This document shows, in pieces, positions 1 through 12,723 of a stretch of 64,000 nucleotides of DNA. Numbering within the stretch: the first letter of the stretch is position 1; each line of letters begins with the position of its first letter. The notes under the pieces are model-generated. The model saw nothing but the letters and a program-made list of their open reading frames with translations, had not been told where the DNA came from and did not search any database. The stretch is from Cyclina sinensis (taxonomy: Eukaryota; Mollusca; Bivalvia; Venerida; Veneridae): positions 19,539,908-19,603,907 of the forward strand of contig JAAONU010000019.1 in NCBI GenBank assembly GCA_012932295.1, given 5' to 3'. A program made the position numbers and the translations under genes.

Positions 1-342
1 GCACATTAAAACAATGTAAAGTAGTAATAAATAAAATATTGAACTGAAGATGCAATAACATTCAAAATATAAGCCAAAATGCTAATACTACAATGGCAAA
101 ATGATAAATTAATTTGTCATTCACAGACATTTTTACAGATCTGAGAACAGGATCATGTTGAATCAATTGTTTGCTTCCTTTCGAACTCGTCTTTATAAAC
201 CACGATCAAGACAATTTAGAGGAAGTATGTAGTATGTTTTAAAGATTTTTCTGTTAAATCTAAAACTGAACACTTCCTGTTATGGTCCACTGCATACCGG
301 TGTAAATTTGTATAAATAAAACCTTTGAGAACTACGACAGGT
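1..342. other. Intergenic, outside the inverted repeat
   Basis: AT-rich sequence with no convincing reading frame or repeat that I can recognise. It ends where the left arm of the large inverted repeat begins. Confidence 0.6.
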
Positions 343-3300
343 AATGGATTCTTTGGCTCACTGTTCTAGAGCGTTGGTTTTCGATTAAGGAGGACCTGCA
401 TTCCTAATTTCTCTCTGAAAGATGCACGGCGTCTTTCTTTCACGAATTTTCAGGTCCGTAAGAATCTTTTTTAAAAACAACAGTAACATTTCACATAATC
501 AAATTGTAAACAATTATTTCATCGCACGAAATAAATGTAATGAGTGTAATATGTGGTTATGTTATTCGAATGTAATAATGAGAATTACATAATTGTGATA
601 TTACAGTAGAAAATACGTCTGTCATGTGATAAGTTTATTTTAACCAAATTCCAAGTTTTCTATTTTTATCTTTATTTGAGTTTCTATTTAGTAAAATCAT
701 CTGACTTTCTGGAGCATAAGAGAAGTGAAATTTAAAATGGTTGGTCTCTATAAAGTTGTTTTATACGGTGATATAAGATTTTTCTAGCGTTTTCAAGACA
801 GTCAGAACAAATAGATTTTTTACCAATCTCTAGTGTAAGACAAACAAGCCTTCAGCTTTTAGTAGTATGTAGGAACCTTTCTGTGTAAGAATAAAGGTAA
901 GCCGACTCATAGACTGGCCTTCGTCCCACGAATTGTTTAGTAATTAATTTAATTACTTCATTTTCCAGTGTAAGAGGTAATTGCCGTTTGCGAAACAAGA
1001 AATTGAGTGTATCGCTAGGTACTACAAAAATGAGATTCATCAATGACATTAGCGAGGCAAGCTCAGAAATGGAGTTAGACGCCGGGCCCTACCTGGCTGA
1101 TATAGCGGTGGTAGAGCCATTAATCATAAAAGGGCTTATCTGACACATGATGAATGATAACAGCGAAACCTTATCTCATGTAAACAAAACCGTGTAGTTT
1201 GAAATACAAAAGTTTATATTAAGAAATAGTTTTAAGCTCTTAAGCTTAGTTTAAACTATAGAGTAATTTCTTAATGCATTGTTCATTACTGAAATATCTA
1301 AAAATTAATGATTTGTGCTTTCAAAGTGTTTATTTTAGTACAATACATATTTGCTATATTAAATAATTGAATAAACTTACAAATGCCCGTTTGATATCGC
1401 TGTAATAATAATCAAAGAAGTAAATCATAGAGATAAAGCTATCTGATCGTTTGATAATCCTTAACTTACTCTTTGATACAAAGAATATGCTGTTTATCCG
1501 CCTCTTTATTTTCATACTAACTGTAGTTATTGCACAGAGGTTTTTGGTCCCTAAGTAATATAGGACCGTTTTATTTAATAAAGGAATATTGTACTTGGAG
1601 TTCAATGAAAGAAAGATAATGAAGATATTTGTTTGCCTTGAAACGAATTAAAAGCTAATTCATTATTCAGTTCATTTGTCTATGCAAACAGTAGAGATCT
1701 CTCCCGGCGTATATTGCAAAATTGAGCGGAAAATCATCTAATTGAAATACCAAAAATGAAATTTCCTGACGGTTTACTTAAAATTGCGAGGGCATCGACG
1801 CTCATTTGGAATTGGGTCTCGTTTGGAGTATCTGCGTTCAAGGCCAAGGTCACTGTCACTTAAATAGTAAAACGGCTTGCAATCAATCAGTCAATATAAT
1901 TTGAAATGTTGTATTGCAATTAAACTTTCTGTGGAAGTGGCTTGTTTGCAATAATTTCTGTTTGATTATGATTTGGTGTCAGCGATCATGGCCAATGTCA
2001 CTGTTACTAAAAATAGAATACATGTAGTTTTGTATTTTTTCAAGAAAGTTTATAACAGTACATATACAAAGAAAACTCAATAAGGATTGAGTAGAAAGCT
2101 TAAAGATTATTTGAAAACTCTCCCCTTCACTTATATTGTTTATACAATTAGTTTCGGTAAGATTTAAGAACACGATACTTTAAAACAAAAGGATATCAAG
2201 TTTTGAGTATTTAATTTTGGATATTTTAGGATTCATGCACTCAAAGTGGGAAATCATCGTATGAAGTTTAAAGACTGTCGGCCAAACAGTTTTCAAGCTA
2301 TCCTCTGGAAACCAAATTACTTACGGATGGACAGACGGACGGACGCCCAGGACCATAACATAATATGCCCCTTCGAGCATATAAACTGGTGTTTCACTTT
2401 TGTCGGCGTTATGTCTGCTTTTGAATGTGTTAAATGAAAGTGAGCTTCTCATATCCTGATTTAATTCATTCCAATCATTAATTCATGGATCCACAGCATG
2501 ACCCTTAAATCTTATAACAACAGATTTTACCCAGAAACATCACCATGTGATCTTTTGTAATATACTTGTTTGTGGTGAAAATATAACTGTACTTCTTGTT
2601 AAATCATGCAAATATTAGGGGTCAGGGATCCATCAATTCAGATGCTAAGAAAGAGGTTGCAAAAATGTATGACAGGTAATTGCCATTTCTAAGATTGTAA
2701 CTGGACGTTTTGCCCACATTGTCTGGTACAAGAGAAGAGAAATATTCTGGTGCAAGATTATGCTTCATTTTGTAAAACAGTAATAGTTTATGTTTCCTTT
2801 TTCTTACTTTTAGAGGTTCAATACCTCTTAAAACGTTTCTTTTTGTACTTGTTGATTTCTGTTATCAAAGTCACAGTTTTACACAGAACTGTTTGAATTT
2901 TTTGTTTTGTTTTTCTGTCTTTCTAGTTTTCAAAGCTCTTCAGTACATATTTTCAATTACAGTCGTTACAGTGATTTTTGTACAGCTACCACGGATATCA
3001 TTGCTAAATACACATGTATGAACGTATTTGTATTGAAAATATTTTCCCTTTCCGTTTGTAATTTCTTAGTAAAATTTATTGATTCAAATGTCTGAAGAAT
3101 ATACAATGAAAAAACGGACCTTAAAATAATAACAAAAAGCAGCAAAAAATCTGAGATGTTATTATTATTCTACGTACGACGTTATGCACGTGTAGCCACT
3201 TGTTATTCTAGGAGTCTGCTTACTGTGGTAGCTTTTTGAAAAGTCTGAAGTTTTTACTTTGAAAGCAGTTATCTTTGTGTGAATCAGAAATTATAGTCTA

Positions 3301-4194
3301 GTTTTATACTAATTCTACGTTCCTAACTAGTGTCCGATTCTGCTGTATTCTGCAACTGCATCAGCGCCTTTAGATGTTGACATCAATGCTTTTCTTGAGT
3401 TATTTTCCACAACATATAGTCGTAGATGGAATCTATGCAATCTTTGCTTATATTCTTGCTCTTTTCCTTAATATATTGAGTAGCGCATACTAACCGTTGT
3501 TGCATCACAAGGGATTTTAACCAAACGCATTTTTACACTTATTTCACCGTTGAAATTTACTTTCTTCAGTCTAAAGGAATCTCAGACACAAACAGCTTAT
3601 ATTTACTGGTTACATTTGCATCCCTGGTGCATATTACAAGATGATCGTCAAATAAAAAATCAGAAATTGGATTTTACATTACAACCAGATGATACCAGAT
3701 GCCGAAATACTTAAAAAAACAACAAATGCAAGCGTGTTTGTGAAACTGATTAATAAAACATAACTTTATATAAATTACTTGTATCGTTTCTTCTTTTTTT
3801 CAAGCAAAAAAGTTCGTGTTTCCTCATGTAACGTAAACTCGATTGCTAATTTTGATATCAGACAACTCAGTTAACTTTTATGGTGAATTTGTTTCAAAGT
3901 TTAAACTAGAAACGAAATAAGTGTTGAAGAAAAATGTTGGTAAATAATTTTTGCTATTTAAAAGTAACAGGGGTTTGTCTGTATGTTCCTACTTTCAATT
4001 CAAATAAAAACAAGAAACGTTATTTTGTTTGTTTGTTTGTTTTTTATTATTATTGAGAGGAGAGTCATTTTAAAATGTGAATCCATTGTACTGATTGCTC
4101 ACCAGCTAGTATTTGACAATCATCGTGTATTATCTCCTGTTAAAAGGTTTATCTTGTATTCTTGCAACAATATAAAATGTTTCTGGATGATGGT
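343..4194 (+). repeat. Left arm of a giant inverted repeat
   Basis: This arm is the reverse complement of 7267-10994. In the outer 2.4 kb the two arms pair with a constant coordinate sum of 11338 (852 with 10486, 1354 with 9984, 1979 with 9359, 2173 with 9165), so there are almost no net indels there. Nearer the centre the sum shifts to about 11466, because this arm has roughly 100-130 bp extra near 2810-2915. Sampled stretches differ by a few percent. The outer match ends near 343 and no obvious target-site duplication flanks the structure. The arm holds a bivalve-style dispersed repeat at about 2280-2400 with a 'ggacagacggacggac' run. Small frames in the arm mirror those in the other arm and are not good gene candidates. 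Confidence 0.9.
2280..2400 (-). repeat. Dispersed repeat with gtccgtcc-type run
   Basis: Short module with 'ggacagacggacggac' beside 'atatgccccttcgagcatat'. Related modules occur at 8940-9070, 53540-53850 and 60085-60130. It lies in the left arm and has its mirror copy in the right arm, so it was there before the inverted duplication. The family name is not known to me. Confidence 0.6.
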
Positions 4195-4928
4195 GAAGGC
4201 TGATGTTTATTTAACGGGCGTAAAATATTTAGTTTTCTAAGACACTTGTACTGATGATTTATCTAAACAGGCGTCTGTTTACTGAATGTGTTTGGACGAG
4301 TTAAGACTTAGTGGGAAGTATTATCAACAGAATTAATCAAAGAGGTGCCAGCTATCAGAAAGTCTGACGATACTAAAGTAGTTTCACTGCTCTTACATGC
4401 CCTTTGATTTTTGTCAACTGACAATTTTATACTTAATCGAATTTGTGACCACTACTAGAGGTGTAATAATTATGGCATTAGTATGCGAGTATGAATTTAA
4501 AATATGAACCGGAGGTCACACTGAATTGATACATTTTTGTACTGGAAGATTATCTCATCCTTACATTCTCACAAAACAATCGTTACCTAAAAAACAGGAA
4601 CAAAAAATCACGGAAACATGACAACAGATGAGATGCGGACTACTTTAACTGATATCTTGTTCATTATCCGTATCATTTATTCACACTCATCCAACAATCT
4701 AAGTTTCCTCGGGACTGAAAAAAAATGCTTCTTCATTATACAAACTGCTTACTTCTGCCAGCAATTATAGTCACAAAAGTGATATGTTTCTATTTTAAAT
4801 TGTTGTCCTTCTTTACTTCTAATATTTTATCCACTACAGAACATATCTAAAACATGTTTTACATTACGTTGGTACCTGTCTTCGTCATAATGTATATCGT
4901 TGCTATGTTGTTAGTTTTCCAAATTCAA
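4195..4928. other. Inverted-repeat spacer, left part
   Basis: AT-rich spacer sequence between the arms. I see no coding signal or recognisable repeat in it. Confidence 0.5.
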
Positions 4929-5162
4929 CTATTGTATAACCATTTCGCGAAGATATTGTAGTCCGCCTTTGTACACTTGACATCGGCCACTAGTAGCTTC
5001 TTGATGTGGCGTATAAAACACAATTCTCATTGGCAACCCCATTGAGTTAACCAGATCCGTAGTAGGTACAGGGCCGCCTGATAGAAAAGTCTTGCCGGTT
5101 TCCCGCTCTTCATCACTCTCTACCAGTTTGTACGCAAGACCTTCCAAAATTTTATTGTTAAT
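4929..5162 (-). CDS. Exon-like open frame, unknown protein
   Basis: On the minus strand a good splice acceptor (ttttgcag) is followed by 77 codons and a TAG stop. The stretch is clearly more GC-rich than its surroundings and reads like real protein: an acidic start (ESDEERETGKTF), then GGPVPTTDLVNSMGLPMRIV and YKGGLQYLREM. It would suit a terminal exon, but I found no upstream exon. A TE-encoded fragment or a retained piece of a host gene are both possible. I do not recognise the family. It sits in the spacer of the giant inverted repeat, next to a transposase remnant on the other strand. Confidence 0.3.
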   Translation of the reverse strand: MNNKILEGLAYKLVESDEERETGKTFLSGGPVPTTDLVNSMGLPMRIVFYTPHQEATSGRCQVYKGGLQYLREMVIQ

Positions 5163-5337
5163 CTGCAAAATTTCATCAAAATGCTTACACAGTTTATGCT
5201 AATACGTAAGTAGACGTAACTTAACATGGAGTTTAAACGAGTCTGCAGTATAGTGATGTCATCCTGAACGACAGTTTCATCCTTATTGACGAAGCTCCCG
5301 AGTTCCTTGATGGGCAAGGAACGGGCGTATAAACACG

Positions 5338-5607
5338 CCAGCTCTCTCTGCGGATTTGAACCTAATCGAGCACATTTGGAATGACATACGGCTAGCAGTC
5401 TGAGCTCAGAAAGCTCGACCAAAAACCATACAAGAGCTTGATGCCATGCTTGTTCATAAACGAAACAGAGTGACTCAAAAGTACCGCTCAGAACTTGACG
5501 GCGTTACTAGAAATGATGCGCAGCGAACAACGCGAGGAAAGATAGACAATATCGATGCTAGTGTCATGTGTAATGTAATTAACTGTTCAATTCATTTGGG
5601 CATATAG
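5338..5607 (+). pseudogene. Tc1/mariner transposase C-terminal remnant
   Basis: The frame from 5338 reads PALSADLNLIEHIWNDIR. This is the hallmark of Tc1/mariner DDE transposases (usually WPA.SPDLNPIEHLW), in which the glutamate of 'IEH' is the third catalytic residue. The frame then hits a stop near 5401 and homology continues in another frame from 5404 (ARPKTIQELDAML), ending at TAG 5605-5607. The N-terminal two thirds are missing or unrecognisable and I found no terminal inverted repeats. It is a dead fragment. Confidence 0.75.
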
Positions 5608-7266
5608 AACTATTTACGCGTACAACATTTTCTGACAGACATTTGCTATTGTAATTCAGTTGTTTCACAGGCTTTTGACAAAGTGCATATCACATGCATG
5701 ATTTTCACCCTGAGACATTTTCAAAGAATGGACCATGTATAATATTAAAAAAGCGACCTTTGTCGTAAAAATTCACGCTCGTAAAATTGGTCCCCGGCTT
5801 CACTTTCTGATAACGTCAACACGATTCTGTTTGCTGTTTAAATTGGGAATGATGCATTCATCGGTTTTATTAAGTGTTTAGCATATTATTACAAATGCAT
5901 ATATAAAAAATAAAAAAATCGAATAGTTAATGCATACTTCAACATTTTATGTATCTATTTGTACAATATCAAGAATATTTTAAGGGGAAGCATACCTATT
6001 TTCAAAATCACACAAAAATACGTTCAGAACAAATAACAACCAAGTTTTTCACGAGCGAAATACTATAAGCAAAACTACAATAACAATCTAATAGTAATTC
6101 AGATTTTATGAAAGTAAAACATAAATTGAAAAGCCATAAGACATTTCAGGTTAAGAATTGTACCTAAATAATTAATAGCAAATATGAGAAACAACAAAAT
6201 GCAATGATAAAAATCAGTATACAAAACAAATAACATATTTTATGTAACAAAGCATAATAACTGAACTGGCGGTCAATCCCTTCCATAATTGCATTGACCT
6301 TGACCTTCATTTACTGAAATACCAGCCACGGTGAAATAGTCTATTAATCGGGACCACTCTTAAGCTCTACGTGGCATGAAAACTTTAAACGGGCGCATGT
6401 ATTTCCCTATATGTGCCGAAGGTTGATATCACGCTTTTAGCTGAACAGCAAGCCTACACTTTACTATGAAGTATTTTCCTCTGTTTGACAGTTTTTTTTG
6501 GTTCTGTCTTTGTAATGAAACGTTCGATGACATCCCTATAAGCATTTAATACCACTCAACTAAACCATTTTTCCCTAGAAGCTTGTGTGTGAGCAGGAAT
6601 TGGTTTCGGTGTTTTACCTCCTAAAAACCATTCACTTAAAGCACATCTTATACTCCCGAAGTAACGTATTATGTTATTTATGCCACTGGTTGCCATTTAG
6701 TTTCGGCTCTGTTTCTCTTGAACCGACTGGAGGAAACTGAAACTTTTGGTCAGACGTATTAACTGTAACGAAGTAATGTGCAAAGTGGTGTTTTGGCTGG
6801 CTCGGATTAAGGTCAAAGTCACTTTCCCCAAACCGCATGCTATACCTATGTTATATGAATATCCCACTTTATCTCTTGAACTAACTGAAGGAAATTGGAA
6901 ACCATTTGACAGAAGTTTTTACCATAATCAGATGATGTGCAGAGCGCCGGTAAAGGTAGCACTAACAGGTCGCACGTCCAGCTCTGCATCTTTTGAACTG
7001 CTTGAAAGAGATTAACCCACTTCACCGGAACTCTTGTTGTAAGTTTTTATCAAAACATTTTGTTCAATGCTTTCAATTCTCGTTTTTGATTAAATACATA
7101 GGGTGACTACATTGAAAAAGGGTTTCAGCATATATAAGTCACATGACAAGGCCAATCCATAGAATATGTATAGCGTTTCTTTGGCAAATTTACTTCTTGC
7201 AAAGATTTAGAAACCCTTGTTCTCGTAAGTCAACCATCTTCAGTGTTACATCCATAACACGATGTT
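5608..7266. other. Inverted-repeat spacer, right part
   Basis: Mostly AT-rich sequence with no gene. A 'attgaccttgacctt' module near 6290 and the stretch at about 6700-7020 ('aaggtcaaagtcac', 'aggtagcac') resemble dispersed non-coding bivalve repeats. The open frame there is short and unconvincing. Confidence 0.45.
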
Positions 7267-10200
7267 ACCATCATCCAGAAACATTCTATATTGTTGCAAG
7301 AATGTAAGATAAACCTTTTAAAAGGAGATAATACATGATGATTGTCAAATACTAGCTAGTGAGCAATCAGTACAATGGATTCACATTTTAAAATGACTCT
7401 CTTCTCAATAATAATAAAACAAAAAACAAAACGAAAAAAACGTTTCCTGTCTTTATTGAATTGAAAGTGGGAACATACAAACAAAGCCCTGTTACTTTCA
7501 TATAGCGAAAATTATTTACCAACATTTTTCTTCAACACTTATTTGGTTTGTAGTTCAAATTTTGAAACAAATTTACCATAAAAGTTAACTGAGTTGTCTG
7601 ATATCAAAATTAGCAATCGAGTTTACATTACTTGAGGAAACACGAACTTTTTTGCTTGAAAAGAAAGCAGAAGAAACGATACAAGTAATTTATATAAAGT
7701 TTTGTTTTATTAATCAGTTTCACAAACACGCTTGCATTTGTTGTTTTTAAAAAAAGTATTCCAGCATCTAGTATAATCTGGTTGTAATGTAAAATCAAAT
7801 TTCTGATTTTTTATTTGACGAATATCTTGTAATATGCACCAGGGATGCAAATGTAACCAGTAAATATAAGCTGTTTGTGTCTGAGATTCCTTTAGGCTGA
7901 AGAAAGTAAATTTCAACGGTGAAATAAGTGTTAAATGCGTTTGGTTAAAATCCCGTGTGATGCAACAACGGTCAGTATGCGCTACTCAATATATTAAGGA
8001 AAAGAGCAAGAATATAACCAAAGATTGCATAGATTCCATCTACGACTATATGTTGTGGAAAATAACTCAAGAAAAGCATTGATGTCAACATCAAAAGGCG
8101 TTGATGCAGAATAGTAAGGAACGTAGAATATAGTATAAAAATAGACCTTAGTTTCTGATTTACACAAAGGTAACTGCTTTCAAAGTAAAAACTTCAGACT
8201 TTTCAAAAAGCTACCACAGTAAGCAGACTCGTTGAATAACACGTGAATATACGTGCATAACGTCGTATGTAGAATATTCATAACATCTCAGATTTTTTTA
8301 TGCTTTTTGGTATTATTTTAAGGTCCGTTTTTTTCATTGTATATTTTTCAGACATTTGAATCAATAAATTTTACCAAGAAATTACACACGGAAGGGAAAA
8401 TATTTTCAAAACAAATACGTTCATACATGTGTATTTAGCAATGATATCCGTGGTAGCTGTACGAAAATCACTGTAACGACTGTAATTGTAAATATGTACT
8501 GAAGAGCTTGAAAACTAGAAAGACAGAAAAACAAAAGAAGGAAACATAAACTATTACTGTTTTACAAAATGAAGCATAATCTTGCACCAGAATATTTCTC
8601 TTCTCTTGTACCAGACATTGTGGGCAAAACGTCCAATTACAATCTTAGAAATGGCAATTACCTGTCATACAATTTTGCAACCTCTTTCTTAGCATCTGAA
8701 TTGATGGATCCCTGACCCCTAATATTTGCATGATTTAACAAAGAAGTACAGTTATACTTTCACCACAAACAAGTATATTGCAAAAGAGCGCATGGTGATG
8801 TTTCTGGGTAAAATCTGTTGTTATAAGATTTAAGGGTCATGCTGTGGATCCATGAATTATTAATTGGAATGAATTAAATAAGGGAATGAGAAGCTCACTT
8901 TCATTTAACACATTCAAAAGCAGAAATAACGCCGACAAAAGTGAAACACCAGTTTATATGCTCGAAGGGGCATATTATGTTATGGTCCTGGGCGTCTGTC
9001 CGTCCGTCCCTCCGTTAGTAATTTGGTTTCCAGAGGATAGCTTGAAAACTGTTTGGCCGACAGTCTTTTAACTTCATACGATGATTGCCCACATTGAGTG
9101 CATGAATCCCAAAATATCCAAAAATAAATACTCAACACTTGATATCCTTTTGTTTTAAAGTATCGTGTTCTTAAATCTTACCGAAACTAATTGTATAAAC
9201 AATATAAGTGAAGGGGAGAGTTTTCAAATAATCTTTAAGCTTTCTACTCAATCCTTATTGAGTTTTCTTTGTATATATACTGTCATAAACTTTCTTGAAA
9301 AAATACTAAACTACATGTATTCTATTTTTAGTAACAGTGACATTGACCATGATCGCTGACACCAAATCATAATCAAACAGAAATAATTCCAAACAAGCCA
9401 CTTCCACAGAAAGTTTAATTGCAATACAACATTTCAAATTATATTGACTGATTGATTGCAAGCCGTTTTACTATTTAAGTGACAGTGACCTTGGCCTTGA
9501 ACGCAGATACTCTAAACGAGACCCAATTCCAAATGAGCGTCGATGACCTCGCAATTTTAAGTAAATCGTCAGGAAATTTCATTTTTGGTATTTCGATTTG
9601 ATGATTTTCCGCTCAATTTTGCAATATTCGCCGGGAGAGATCTCTACTGTTTACATAGACAAATGAACTGAATTATGAATTAGCTTTTAATTCGTTTCAA
9701 GGCAAACAAATATCTTCACTATCTTTCTTTCATTGAACTCCATGTACAATATTCCTTTAGTAAATAAAACGGTCCTATATTACTTAGGGACCAAAAACCT
9801 CTTTGCAATGACTACAGTTACTATGAAAATAAAGAGGCGAATAAACAGCATATTCTTTGTATCAAAGAGTAAGTTAAGGATTATCAAACGATCAGATAGC
9901 TTTATCTCTATGATTTACTTCTTTGATTATTATTACAGCGATATCAAACGGGCATTTGTAAGTTTATTCAATTATTTAATATAGCAAATATGTATTGTAC
10001 TAAAATAAACACTTTGAAAGCACAAATCATTAATTTTTAGATATTTCAGTAATGAACAATGCATTAAGAAATTACTCTATAGTTTAAACTAAGCTTAAGA
10101 GCTTAAAACTATTTCTTAATATAAACTTTTGTATTTCAAACTACACGGTTTTGTTTACATGAGATAAGGTTTCGCTGTTATCATTCATCATGTGTCAGAT

Positions 10201-10994
10201 AAGCCCTTTTATGATTAATGGCTCTACCACCGCTATATCAGCCAGGTAGGGCCCGGCGTCTAACTCCATTTCTGAGCTTGCCTCGCTAATGTCATTGATG
10301 AATCTCATTTTTGTAGTACCTAGCGATACACTCAATTTCTTGTTTCGCAAACGGCAATTACCTCTTACACTGGAAAATGAAGTAATTAAATTAATTACTA
10401 AACAATTCGTGGGACGAAGGCCAGTCTATGAGTCGGCTTACCTTTATTCTTACACAGAAAGGTTCCTACATACTACTAAAAGCTGAAGGCTTGTTTGTCT
10501 TACACTAGAGATTGGTAAAAAATCTATTTGTTCTGACTGTCTTGAAAACGCTAGAAAAATCTTATATCACCGTATAAAACAACTTTATAGAGACCAACCA
10601 TTTTAAATTTCACTTCTCTTACGCTCCAGAAAGTCAGATGATTTTACTAAATAGAAACTCAAATAAAGATAAAAATAGAAAACTTGGCAGTTGACAAAAA
10701 TAAACTTATCACTTGACAGACGTATTTTCTACTGTAATATCACAATTATGTAATTCTATTATTACATTCGAATAAGATAACCTCACATTACTCTCTTTGC
10801 ATTTATTTCGCGCGATGAAATAATTGTTTACAATATGATTTAGTGAAATGTTATTGTTGTTTTTAAAAAAGATTCTTACGGACCTGAAAATTCGTGAAAG
10901 AAAGACGCCGTGCATCTTTCAGGGAGAGATAAGGAATGCAGGTCCTCCTTAATCGAAAACCAACGCTCTAGAACAGTGAGCCACAGAATCCATT
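7267..10994 (-). repeat. Right arm of the giant inverted repeat
   Basis: Reverse complement of 343-4194; see that entry for the coordinate symmetry. The inner edge is sharp: the match reads ttctggatgatggt (4181-4194) against 7267-7280 and then stops. The outer edge lies at 'aatccatt', near 10994. The dispersed repeat of the left arm recurs here at 8940-9070. Confidence 0.9.
8940..9070 (+). repeat. Dispersed repeat with gtccgtcc-type run
   Basis: Mirror copy of the module at 2280-2400, with 'gggcgtctgtccgtccgtcc' beside 'gctcgaaggggcatattatg'. It lies in the right arm. Confidence 0.6.
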
Positions 10995-11349
10995 CCCAGA
11001 CGCAGTATGTAGTATTAACATTTTGGCCTATATTTTGAATGTTATTGCATCTTCTGTTCAATATTTTATTTATTACTGCTTTTCAGCACATTGTTTTTAT
11101 GTGCACTATTCAGAAGGAGGTTTGTGCTGCTCTTGGTGCTTGTACATGTATTACGAAAATCTTCTTTTCTTATATGTCTTACATGTTCATTTTTTTGAAA
11201 TTCAACAAATACAAACCAATCGAGACTCAATACAGATCCAAATACAAACAAAAAAGACTGCAACATATCAGCTTCTTAACTATATGAGCTTCAGAACGCA
11301 ATGATGTGCACTGTTGCCCCTCTCTCAAGCTAAAAATCAATTATATATG

Positions 11350-11690
11350 TTGTAGTGTCCAGGAACCATAATTATACCTTGCATATTTTTTTCAATTATC
11401 TCCCTTAAGTTAATAATGTTTGTCCGGAATATAGATTCTTAACTGTCCATGATATCTCACTGAAACTTCACACAGTTATAATGACTAGTCAGAGAAATTG
11501 CATTGTCAAAGAACCATAACTCTTATTTACTTTGTTTTTGAATTATCTCATTTTATAAGAGTTAATAATGGTTGTCCGGAAATAAATTTGAAAAGTATAG
11601 AAGGAATATTGAATAAAACTTAACATAGTGATATATACCAGTGAGTGAAAGTGCATTGTTCAAGAACCATACAGATTAAACAAGTGGCAG
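11350..11690 (+). repeat. About 150-bp tandem repeat, three diverged units
   Basis: The motif 'gaaccata' recurs at about 11363, 11510 and 11665. Between occurrences are matching blocks (aattatctc..., gttaataatg.ttgtccgg, gtgcattg or attgcattgt). Units are about 147 and 155 bp and clearly diverged. Confidence 0.65.
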
Positions 11691-12673
11691 ATAAATTTTG
11701 TAATAAATCAACTGTCCTTACAAATATAGTTTTTATACTACAAATCCTCTTACTATAACTTAAAATGTATTTAATTGCACATGTCATTGAAATACCATTG
11801 ATAGTACAATTCTTACTTTTCTGCCATTCTGAACAAAAAATACTCCGGGCATCATTATATGGGTTTTACCAATTTGTTTTCTTTTCTTTTTTTTTCTTTT
11901 TTTATATAAGTAAGTAGTCAGTTTACATGATATTCAATTTAAGATATTGCACTTTATTCATCAGGCTTCAGTAGTAGGGGAGATATCTGAAACAAAATGC
12001 AAACGAAGATTCGCGTGTACATATCGCGAGATTTTAGGAGATTTGCGTAGGAACCCAGTCTTTTTTACTTGTTAAAGGTCTTAGATCTGAACCGTTTTCT
12101 TTTAATATAACCTCATTTGCCTCATAATTTCTCTAAATTCAGCTTTTTCTCTCGCTTTTTTTTTGCTGCACTACAACTCGTATATTTCAGGCCACTGGCA
12201 GCCTTTCATGAAAATCTGATTTTTTTGCATTAATGTATTAGAATAGATCCATGAAACATTTCTTAGGCTGTTGTAAATTTGATATTCAAAAATAAATATT
12301 CGCTGAGATTTACAATATAATATGTCGTAAGCTGCCAGGTCACTGGGCCGCAAGCTGCCTAAATAAAGCAAATATTTCTTTTTTATAAACAACTCAATTC
12401 TTTGGTACCGCTTTTATTTATTCATTTTATTCTATTTTATTTGGGTTTTTTTATCTTGAAGTCAAAAGCAGTGCATCATTGTGGCACACAGAATGTATTT
12501 TAGAACTAGCAACCTTGTTTCAGTACATTGAAATCTTGTTGTTGTTGTTTAATTTTTAAAAAGACGTACAAGACCTCTTCGTTTTTATGTAATTTGTTTG
12601 AAACGATTTCTAAAAAACTATGTTCAAGCCGCTATGCCGCCACGTTGCCTGGCTGCCAGTTTCACGAAATAAT

Positions 12674-12723
<50 letters not shown>

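Noticed and set aside
852..2173. Small frames in the left arm as genes
   Set aside because: They mirror frames in the right arm only because the DNA is duplicated. No start or splice context or known domain supports them.
6746..7015. 89-codon frame in the inverted-repeat spacer
   Set aside because: It contains 'aaggtcaaagtcac'-type dispersed repeat sequence and no domain.
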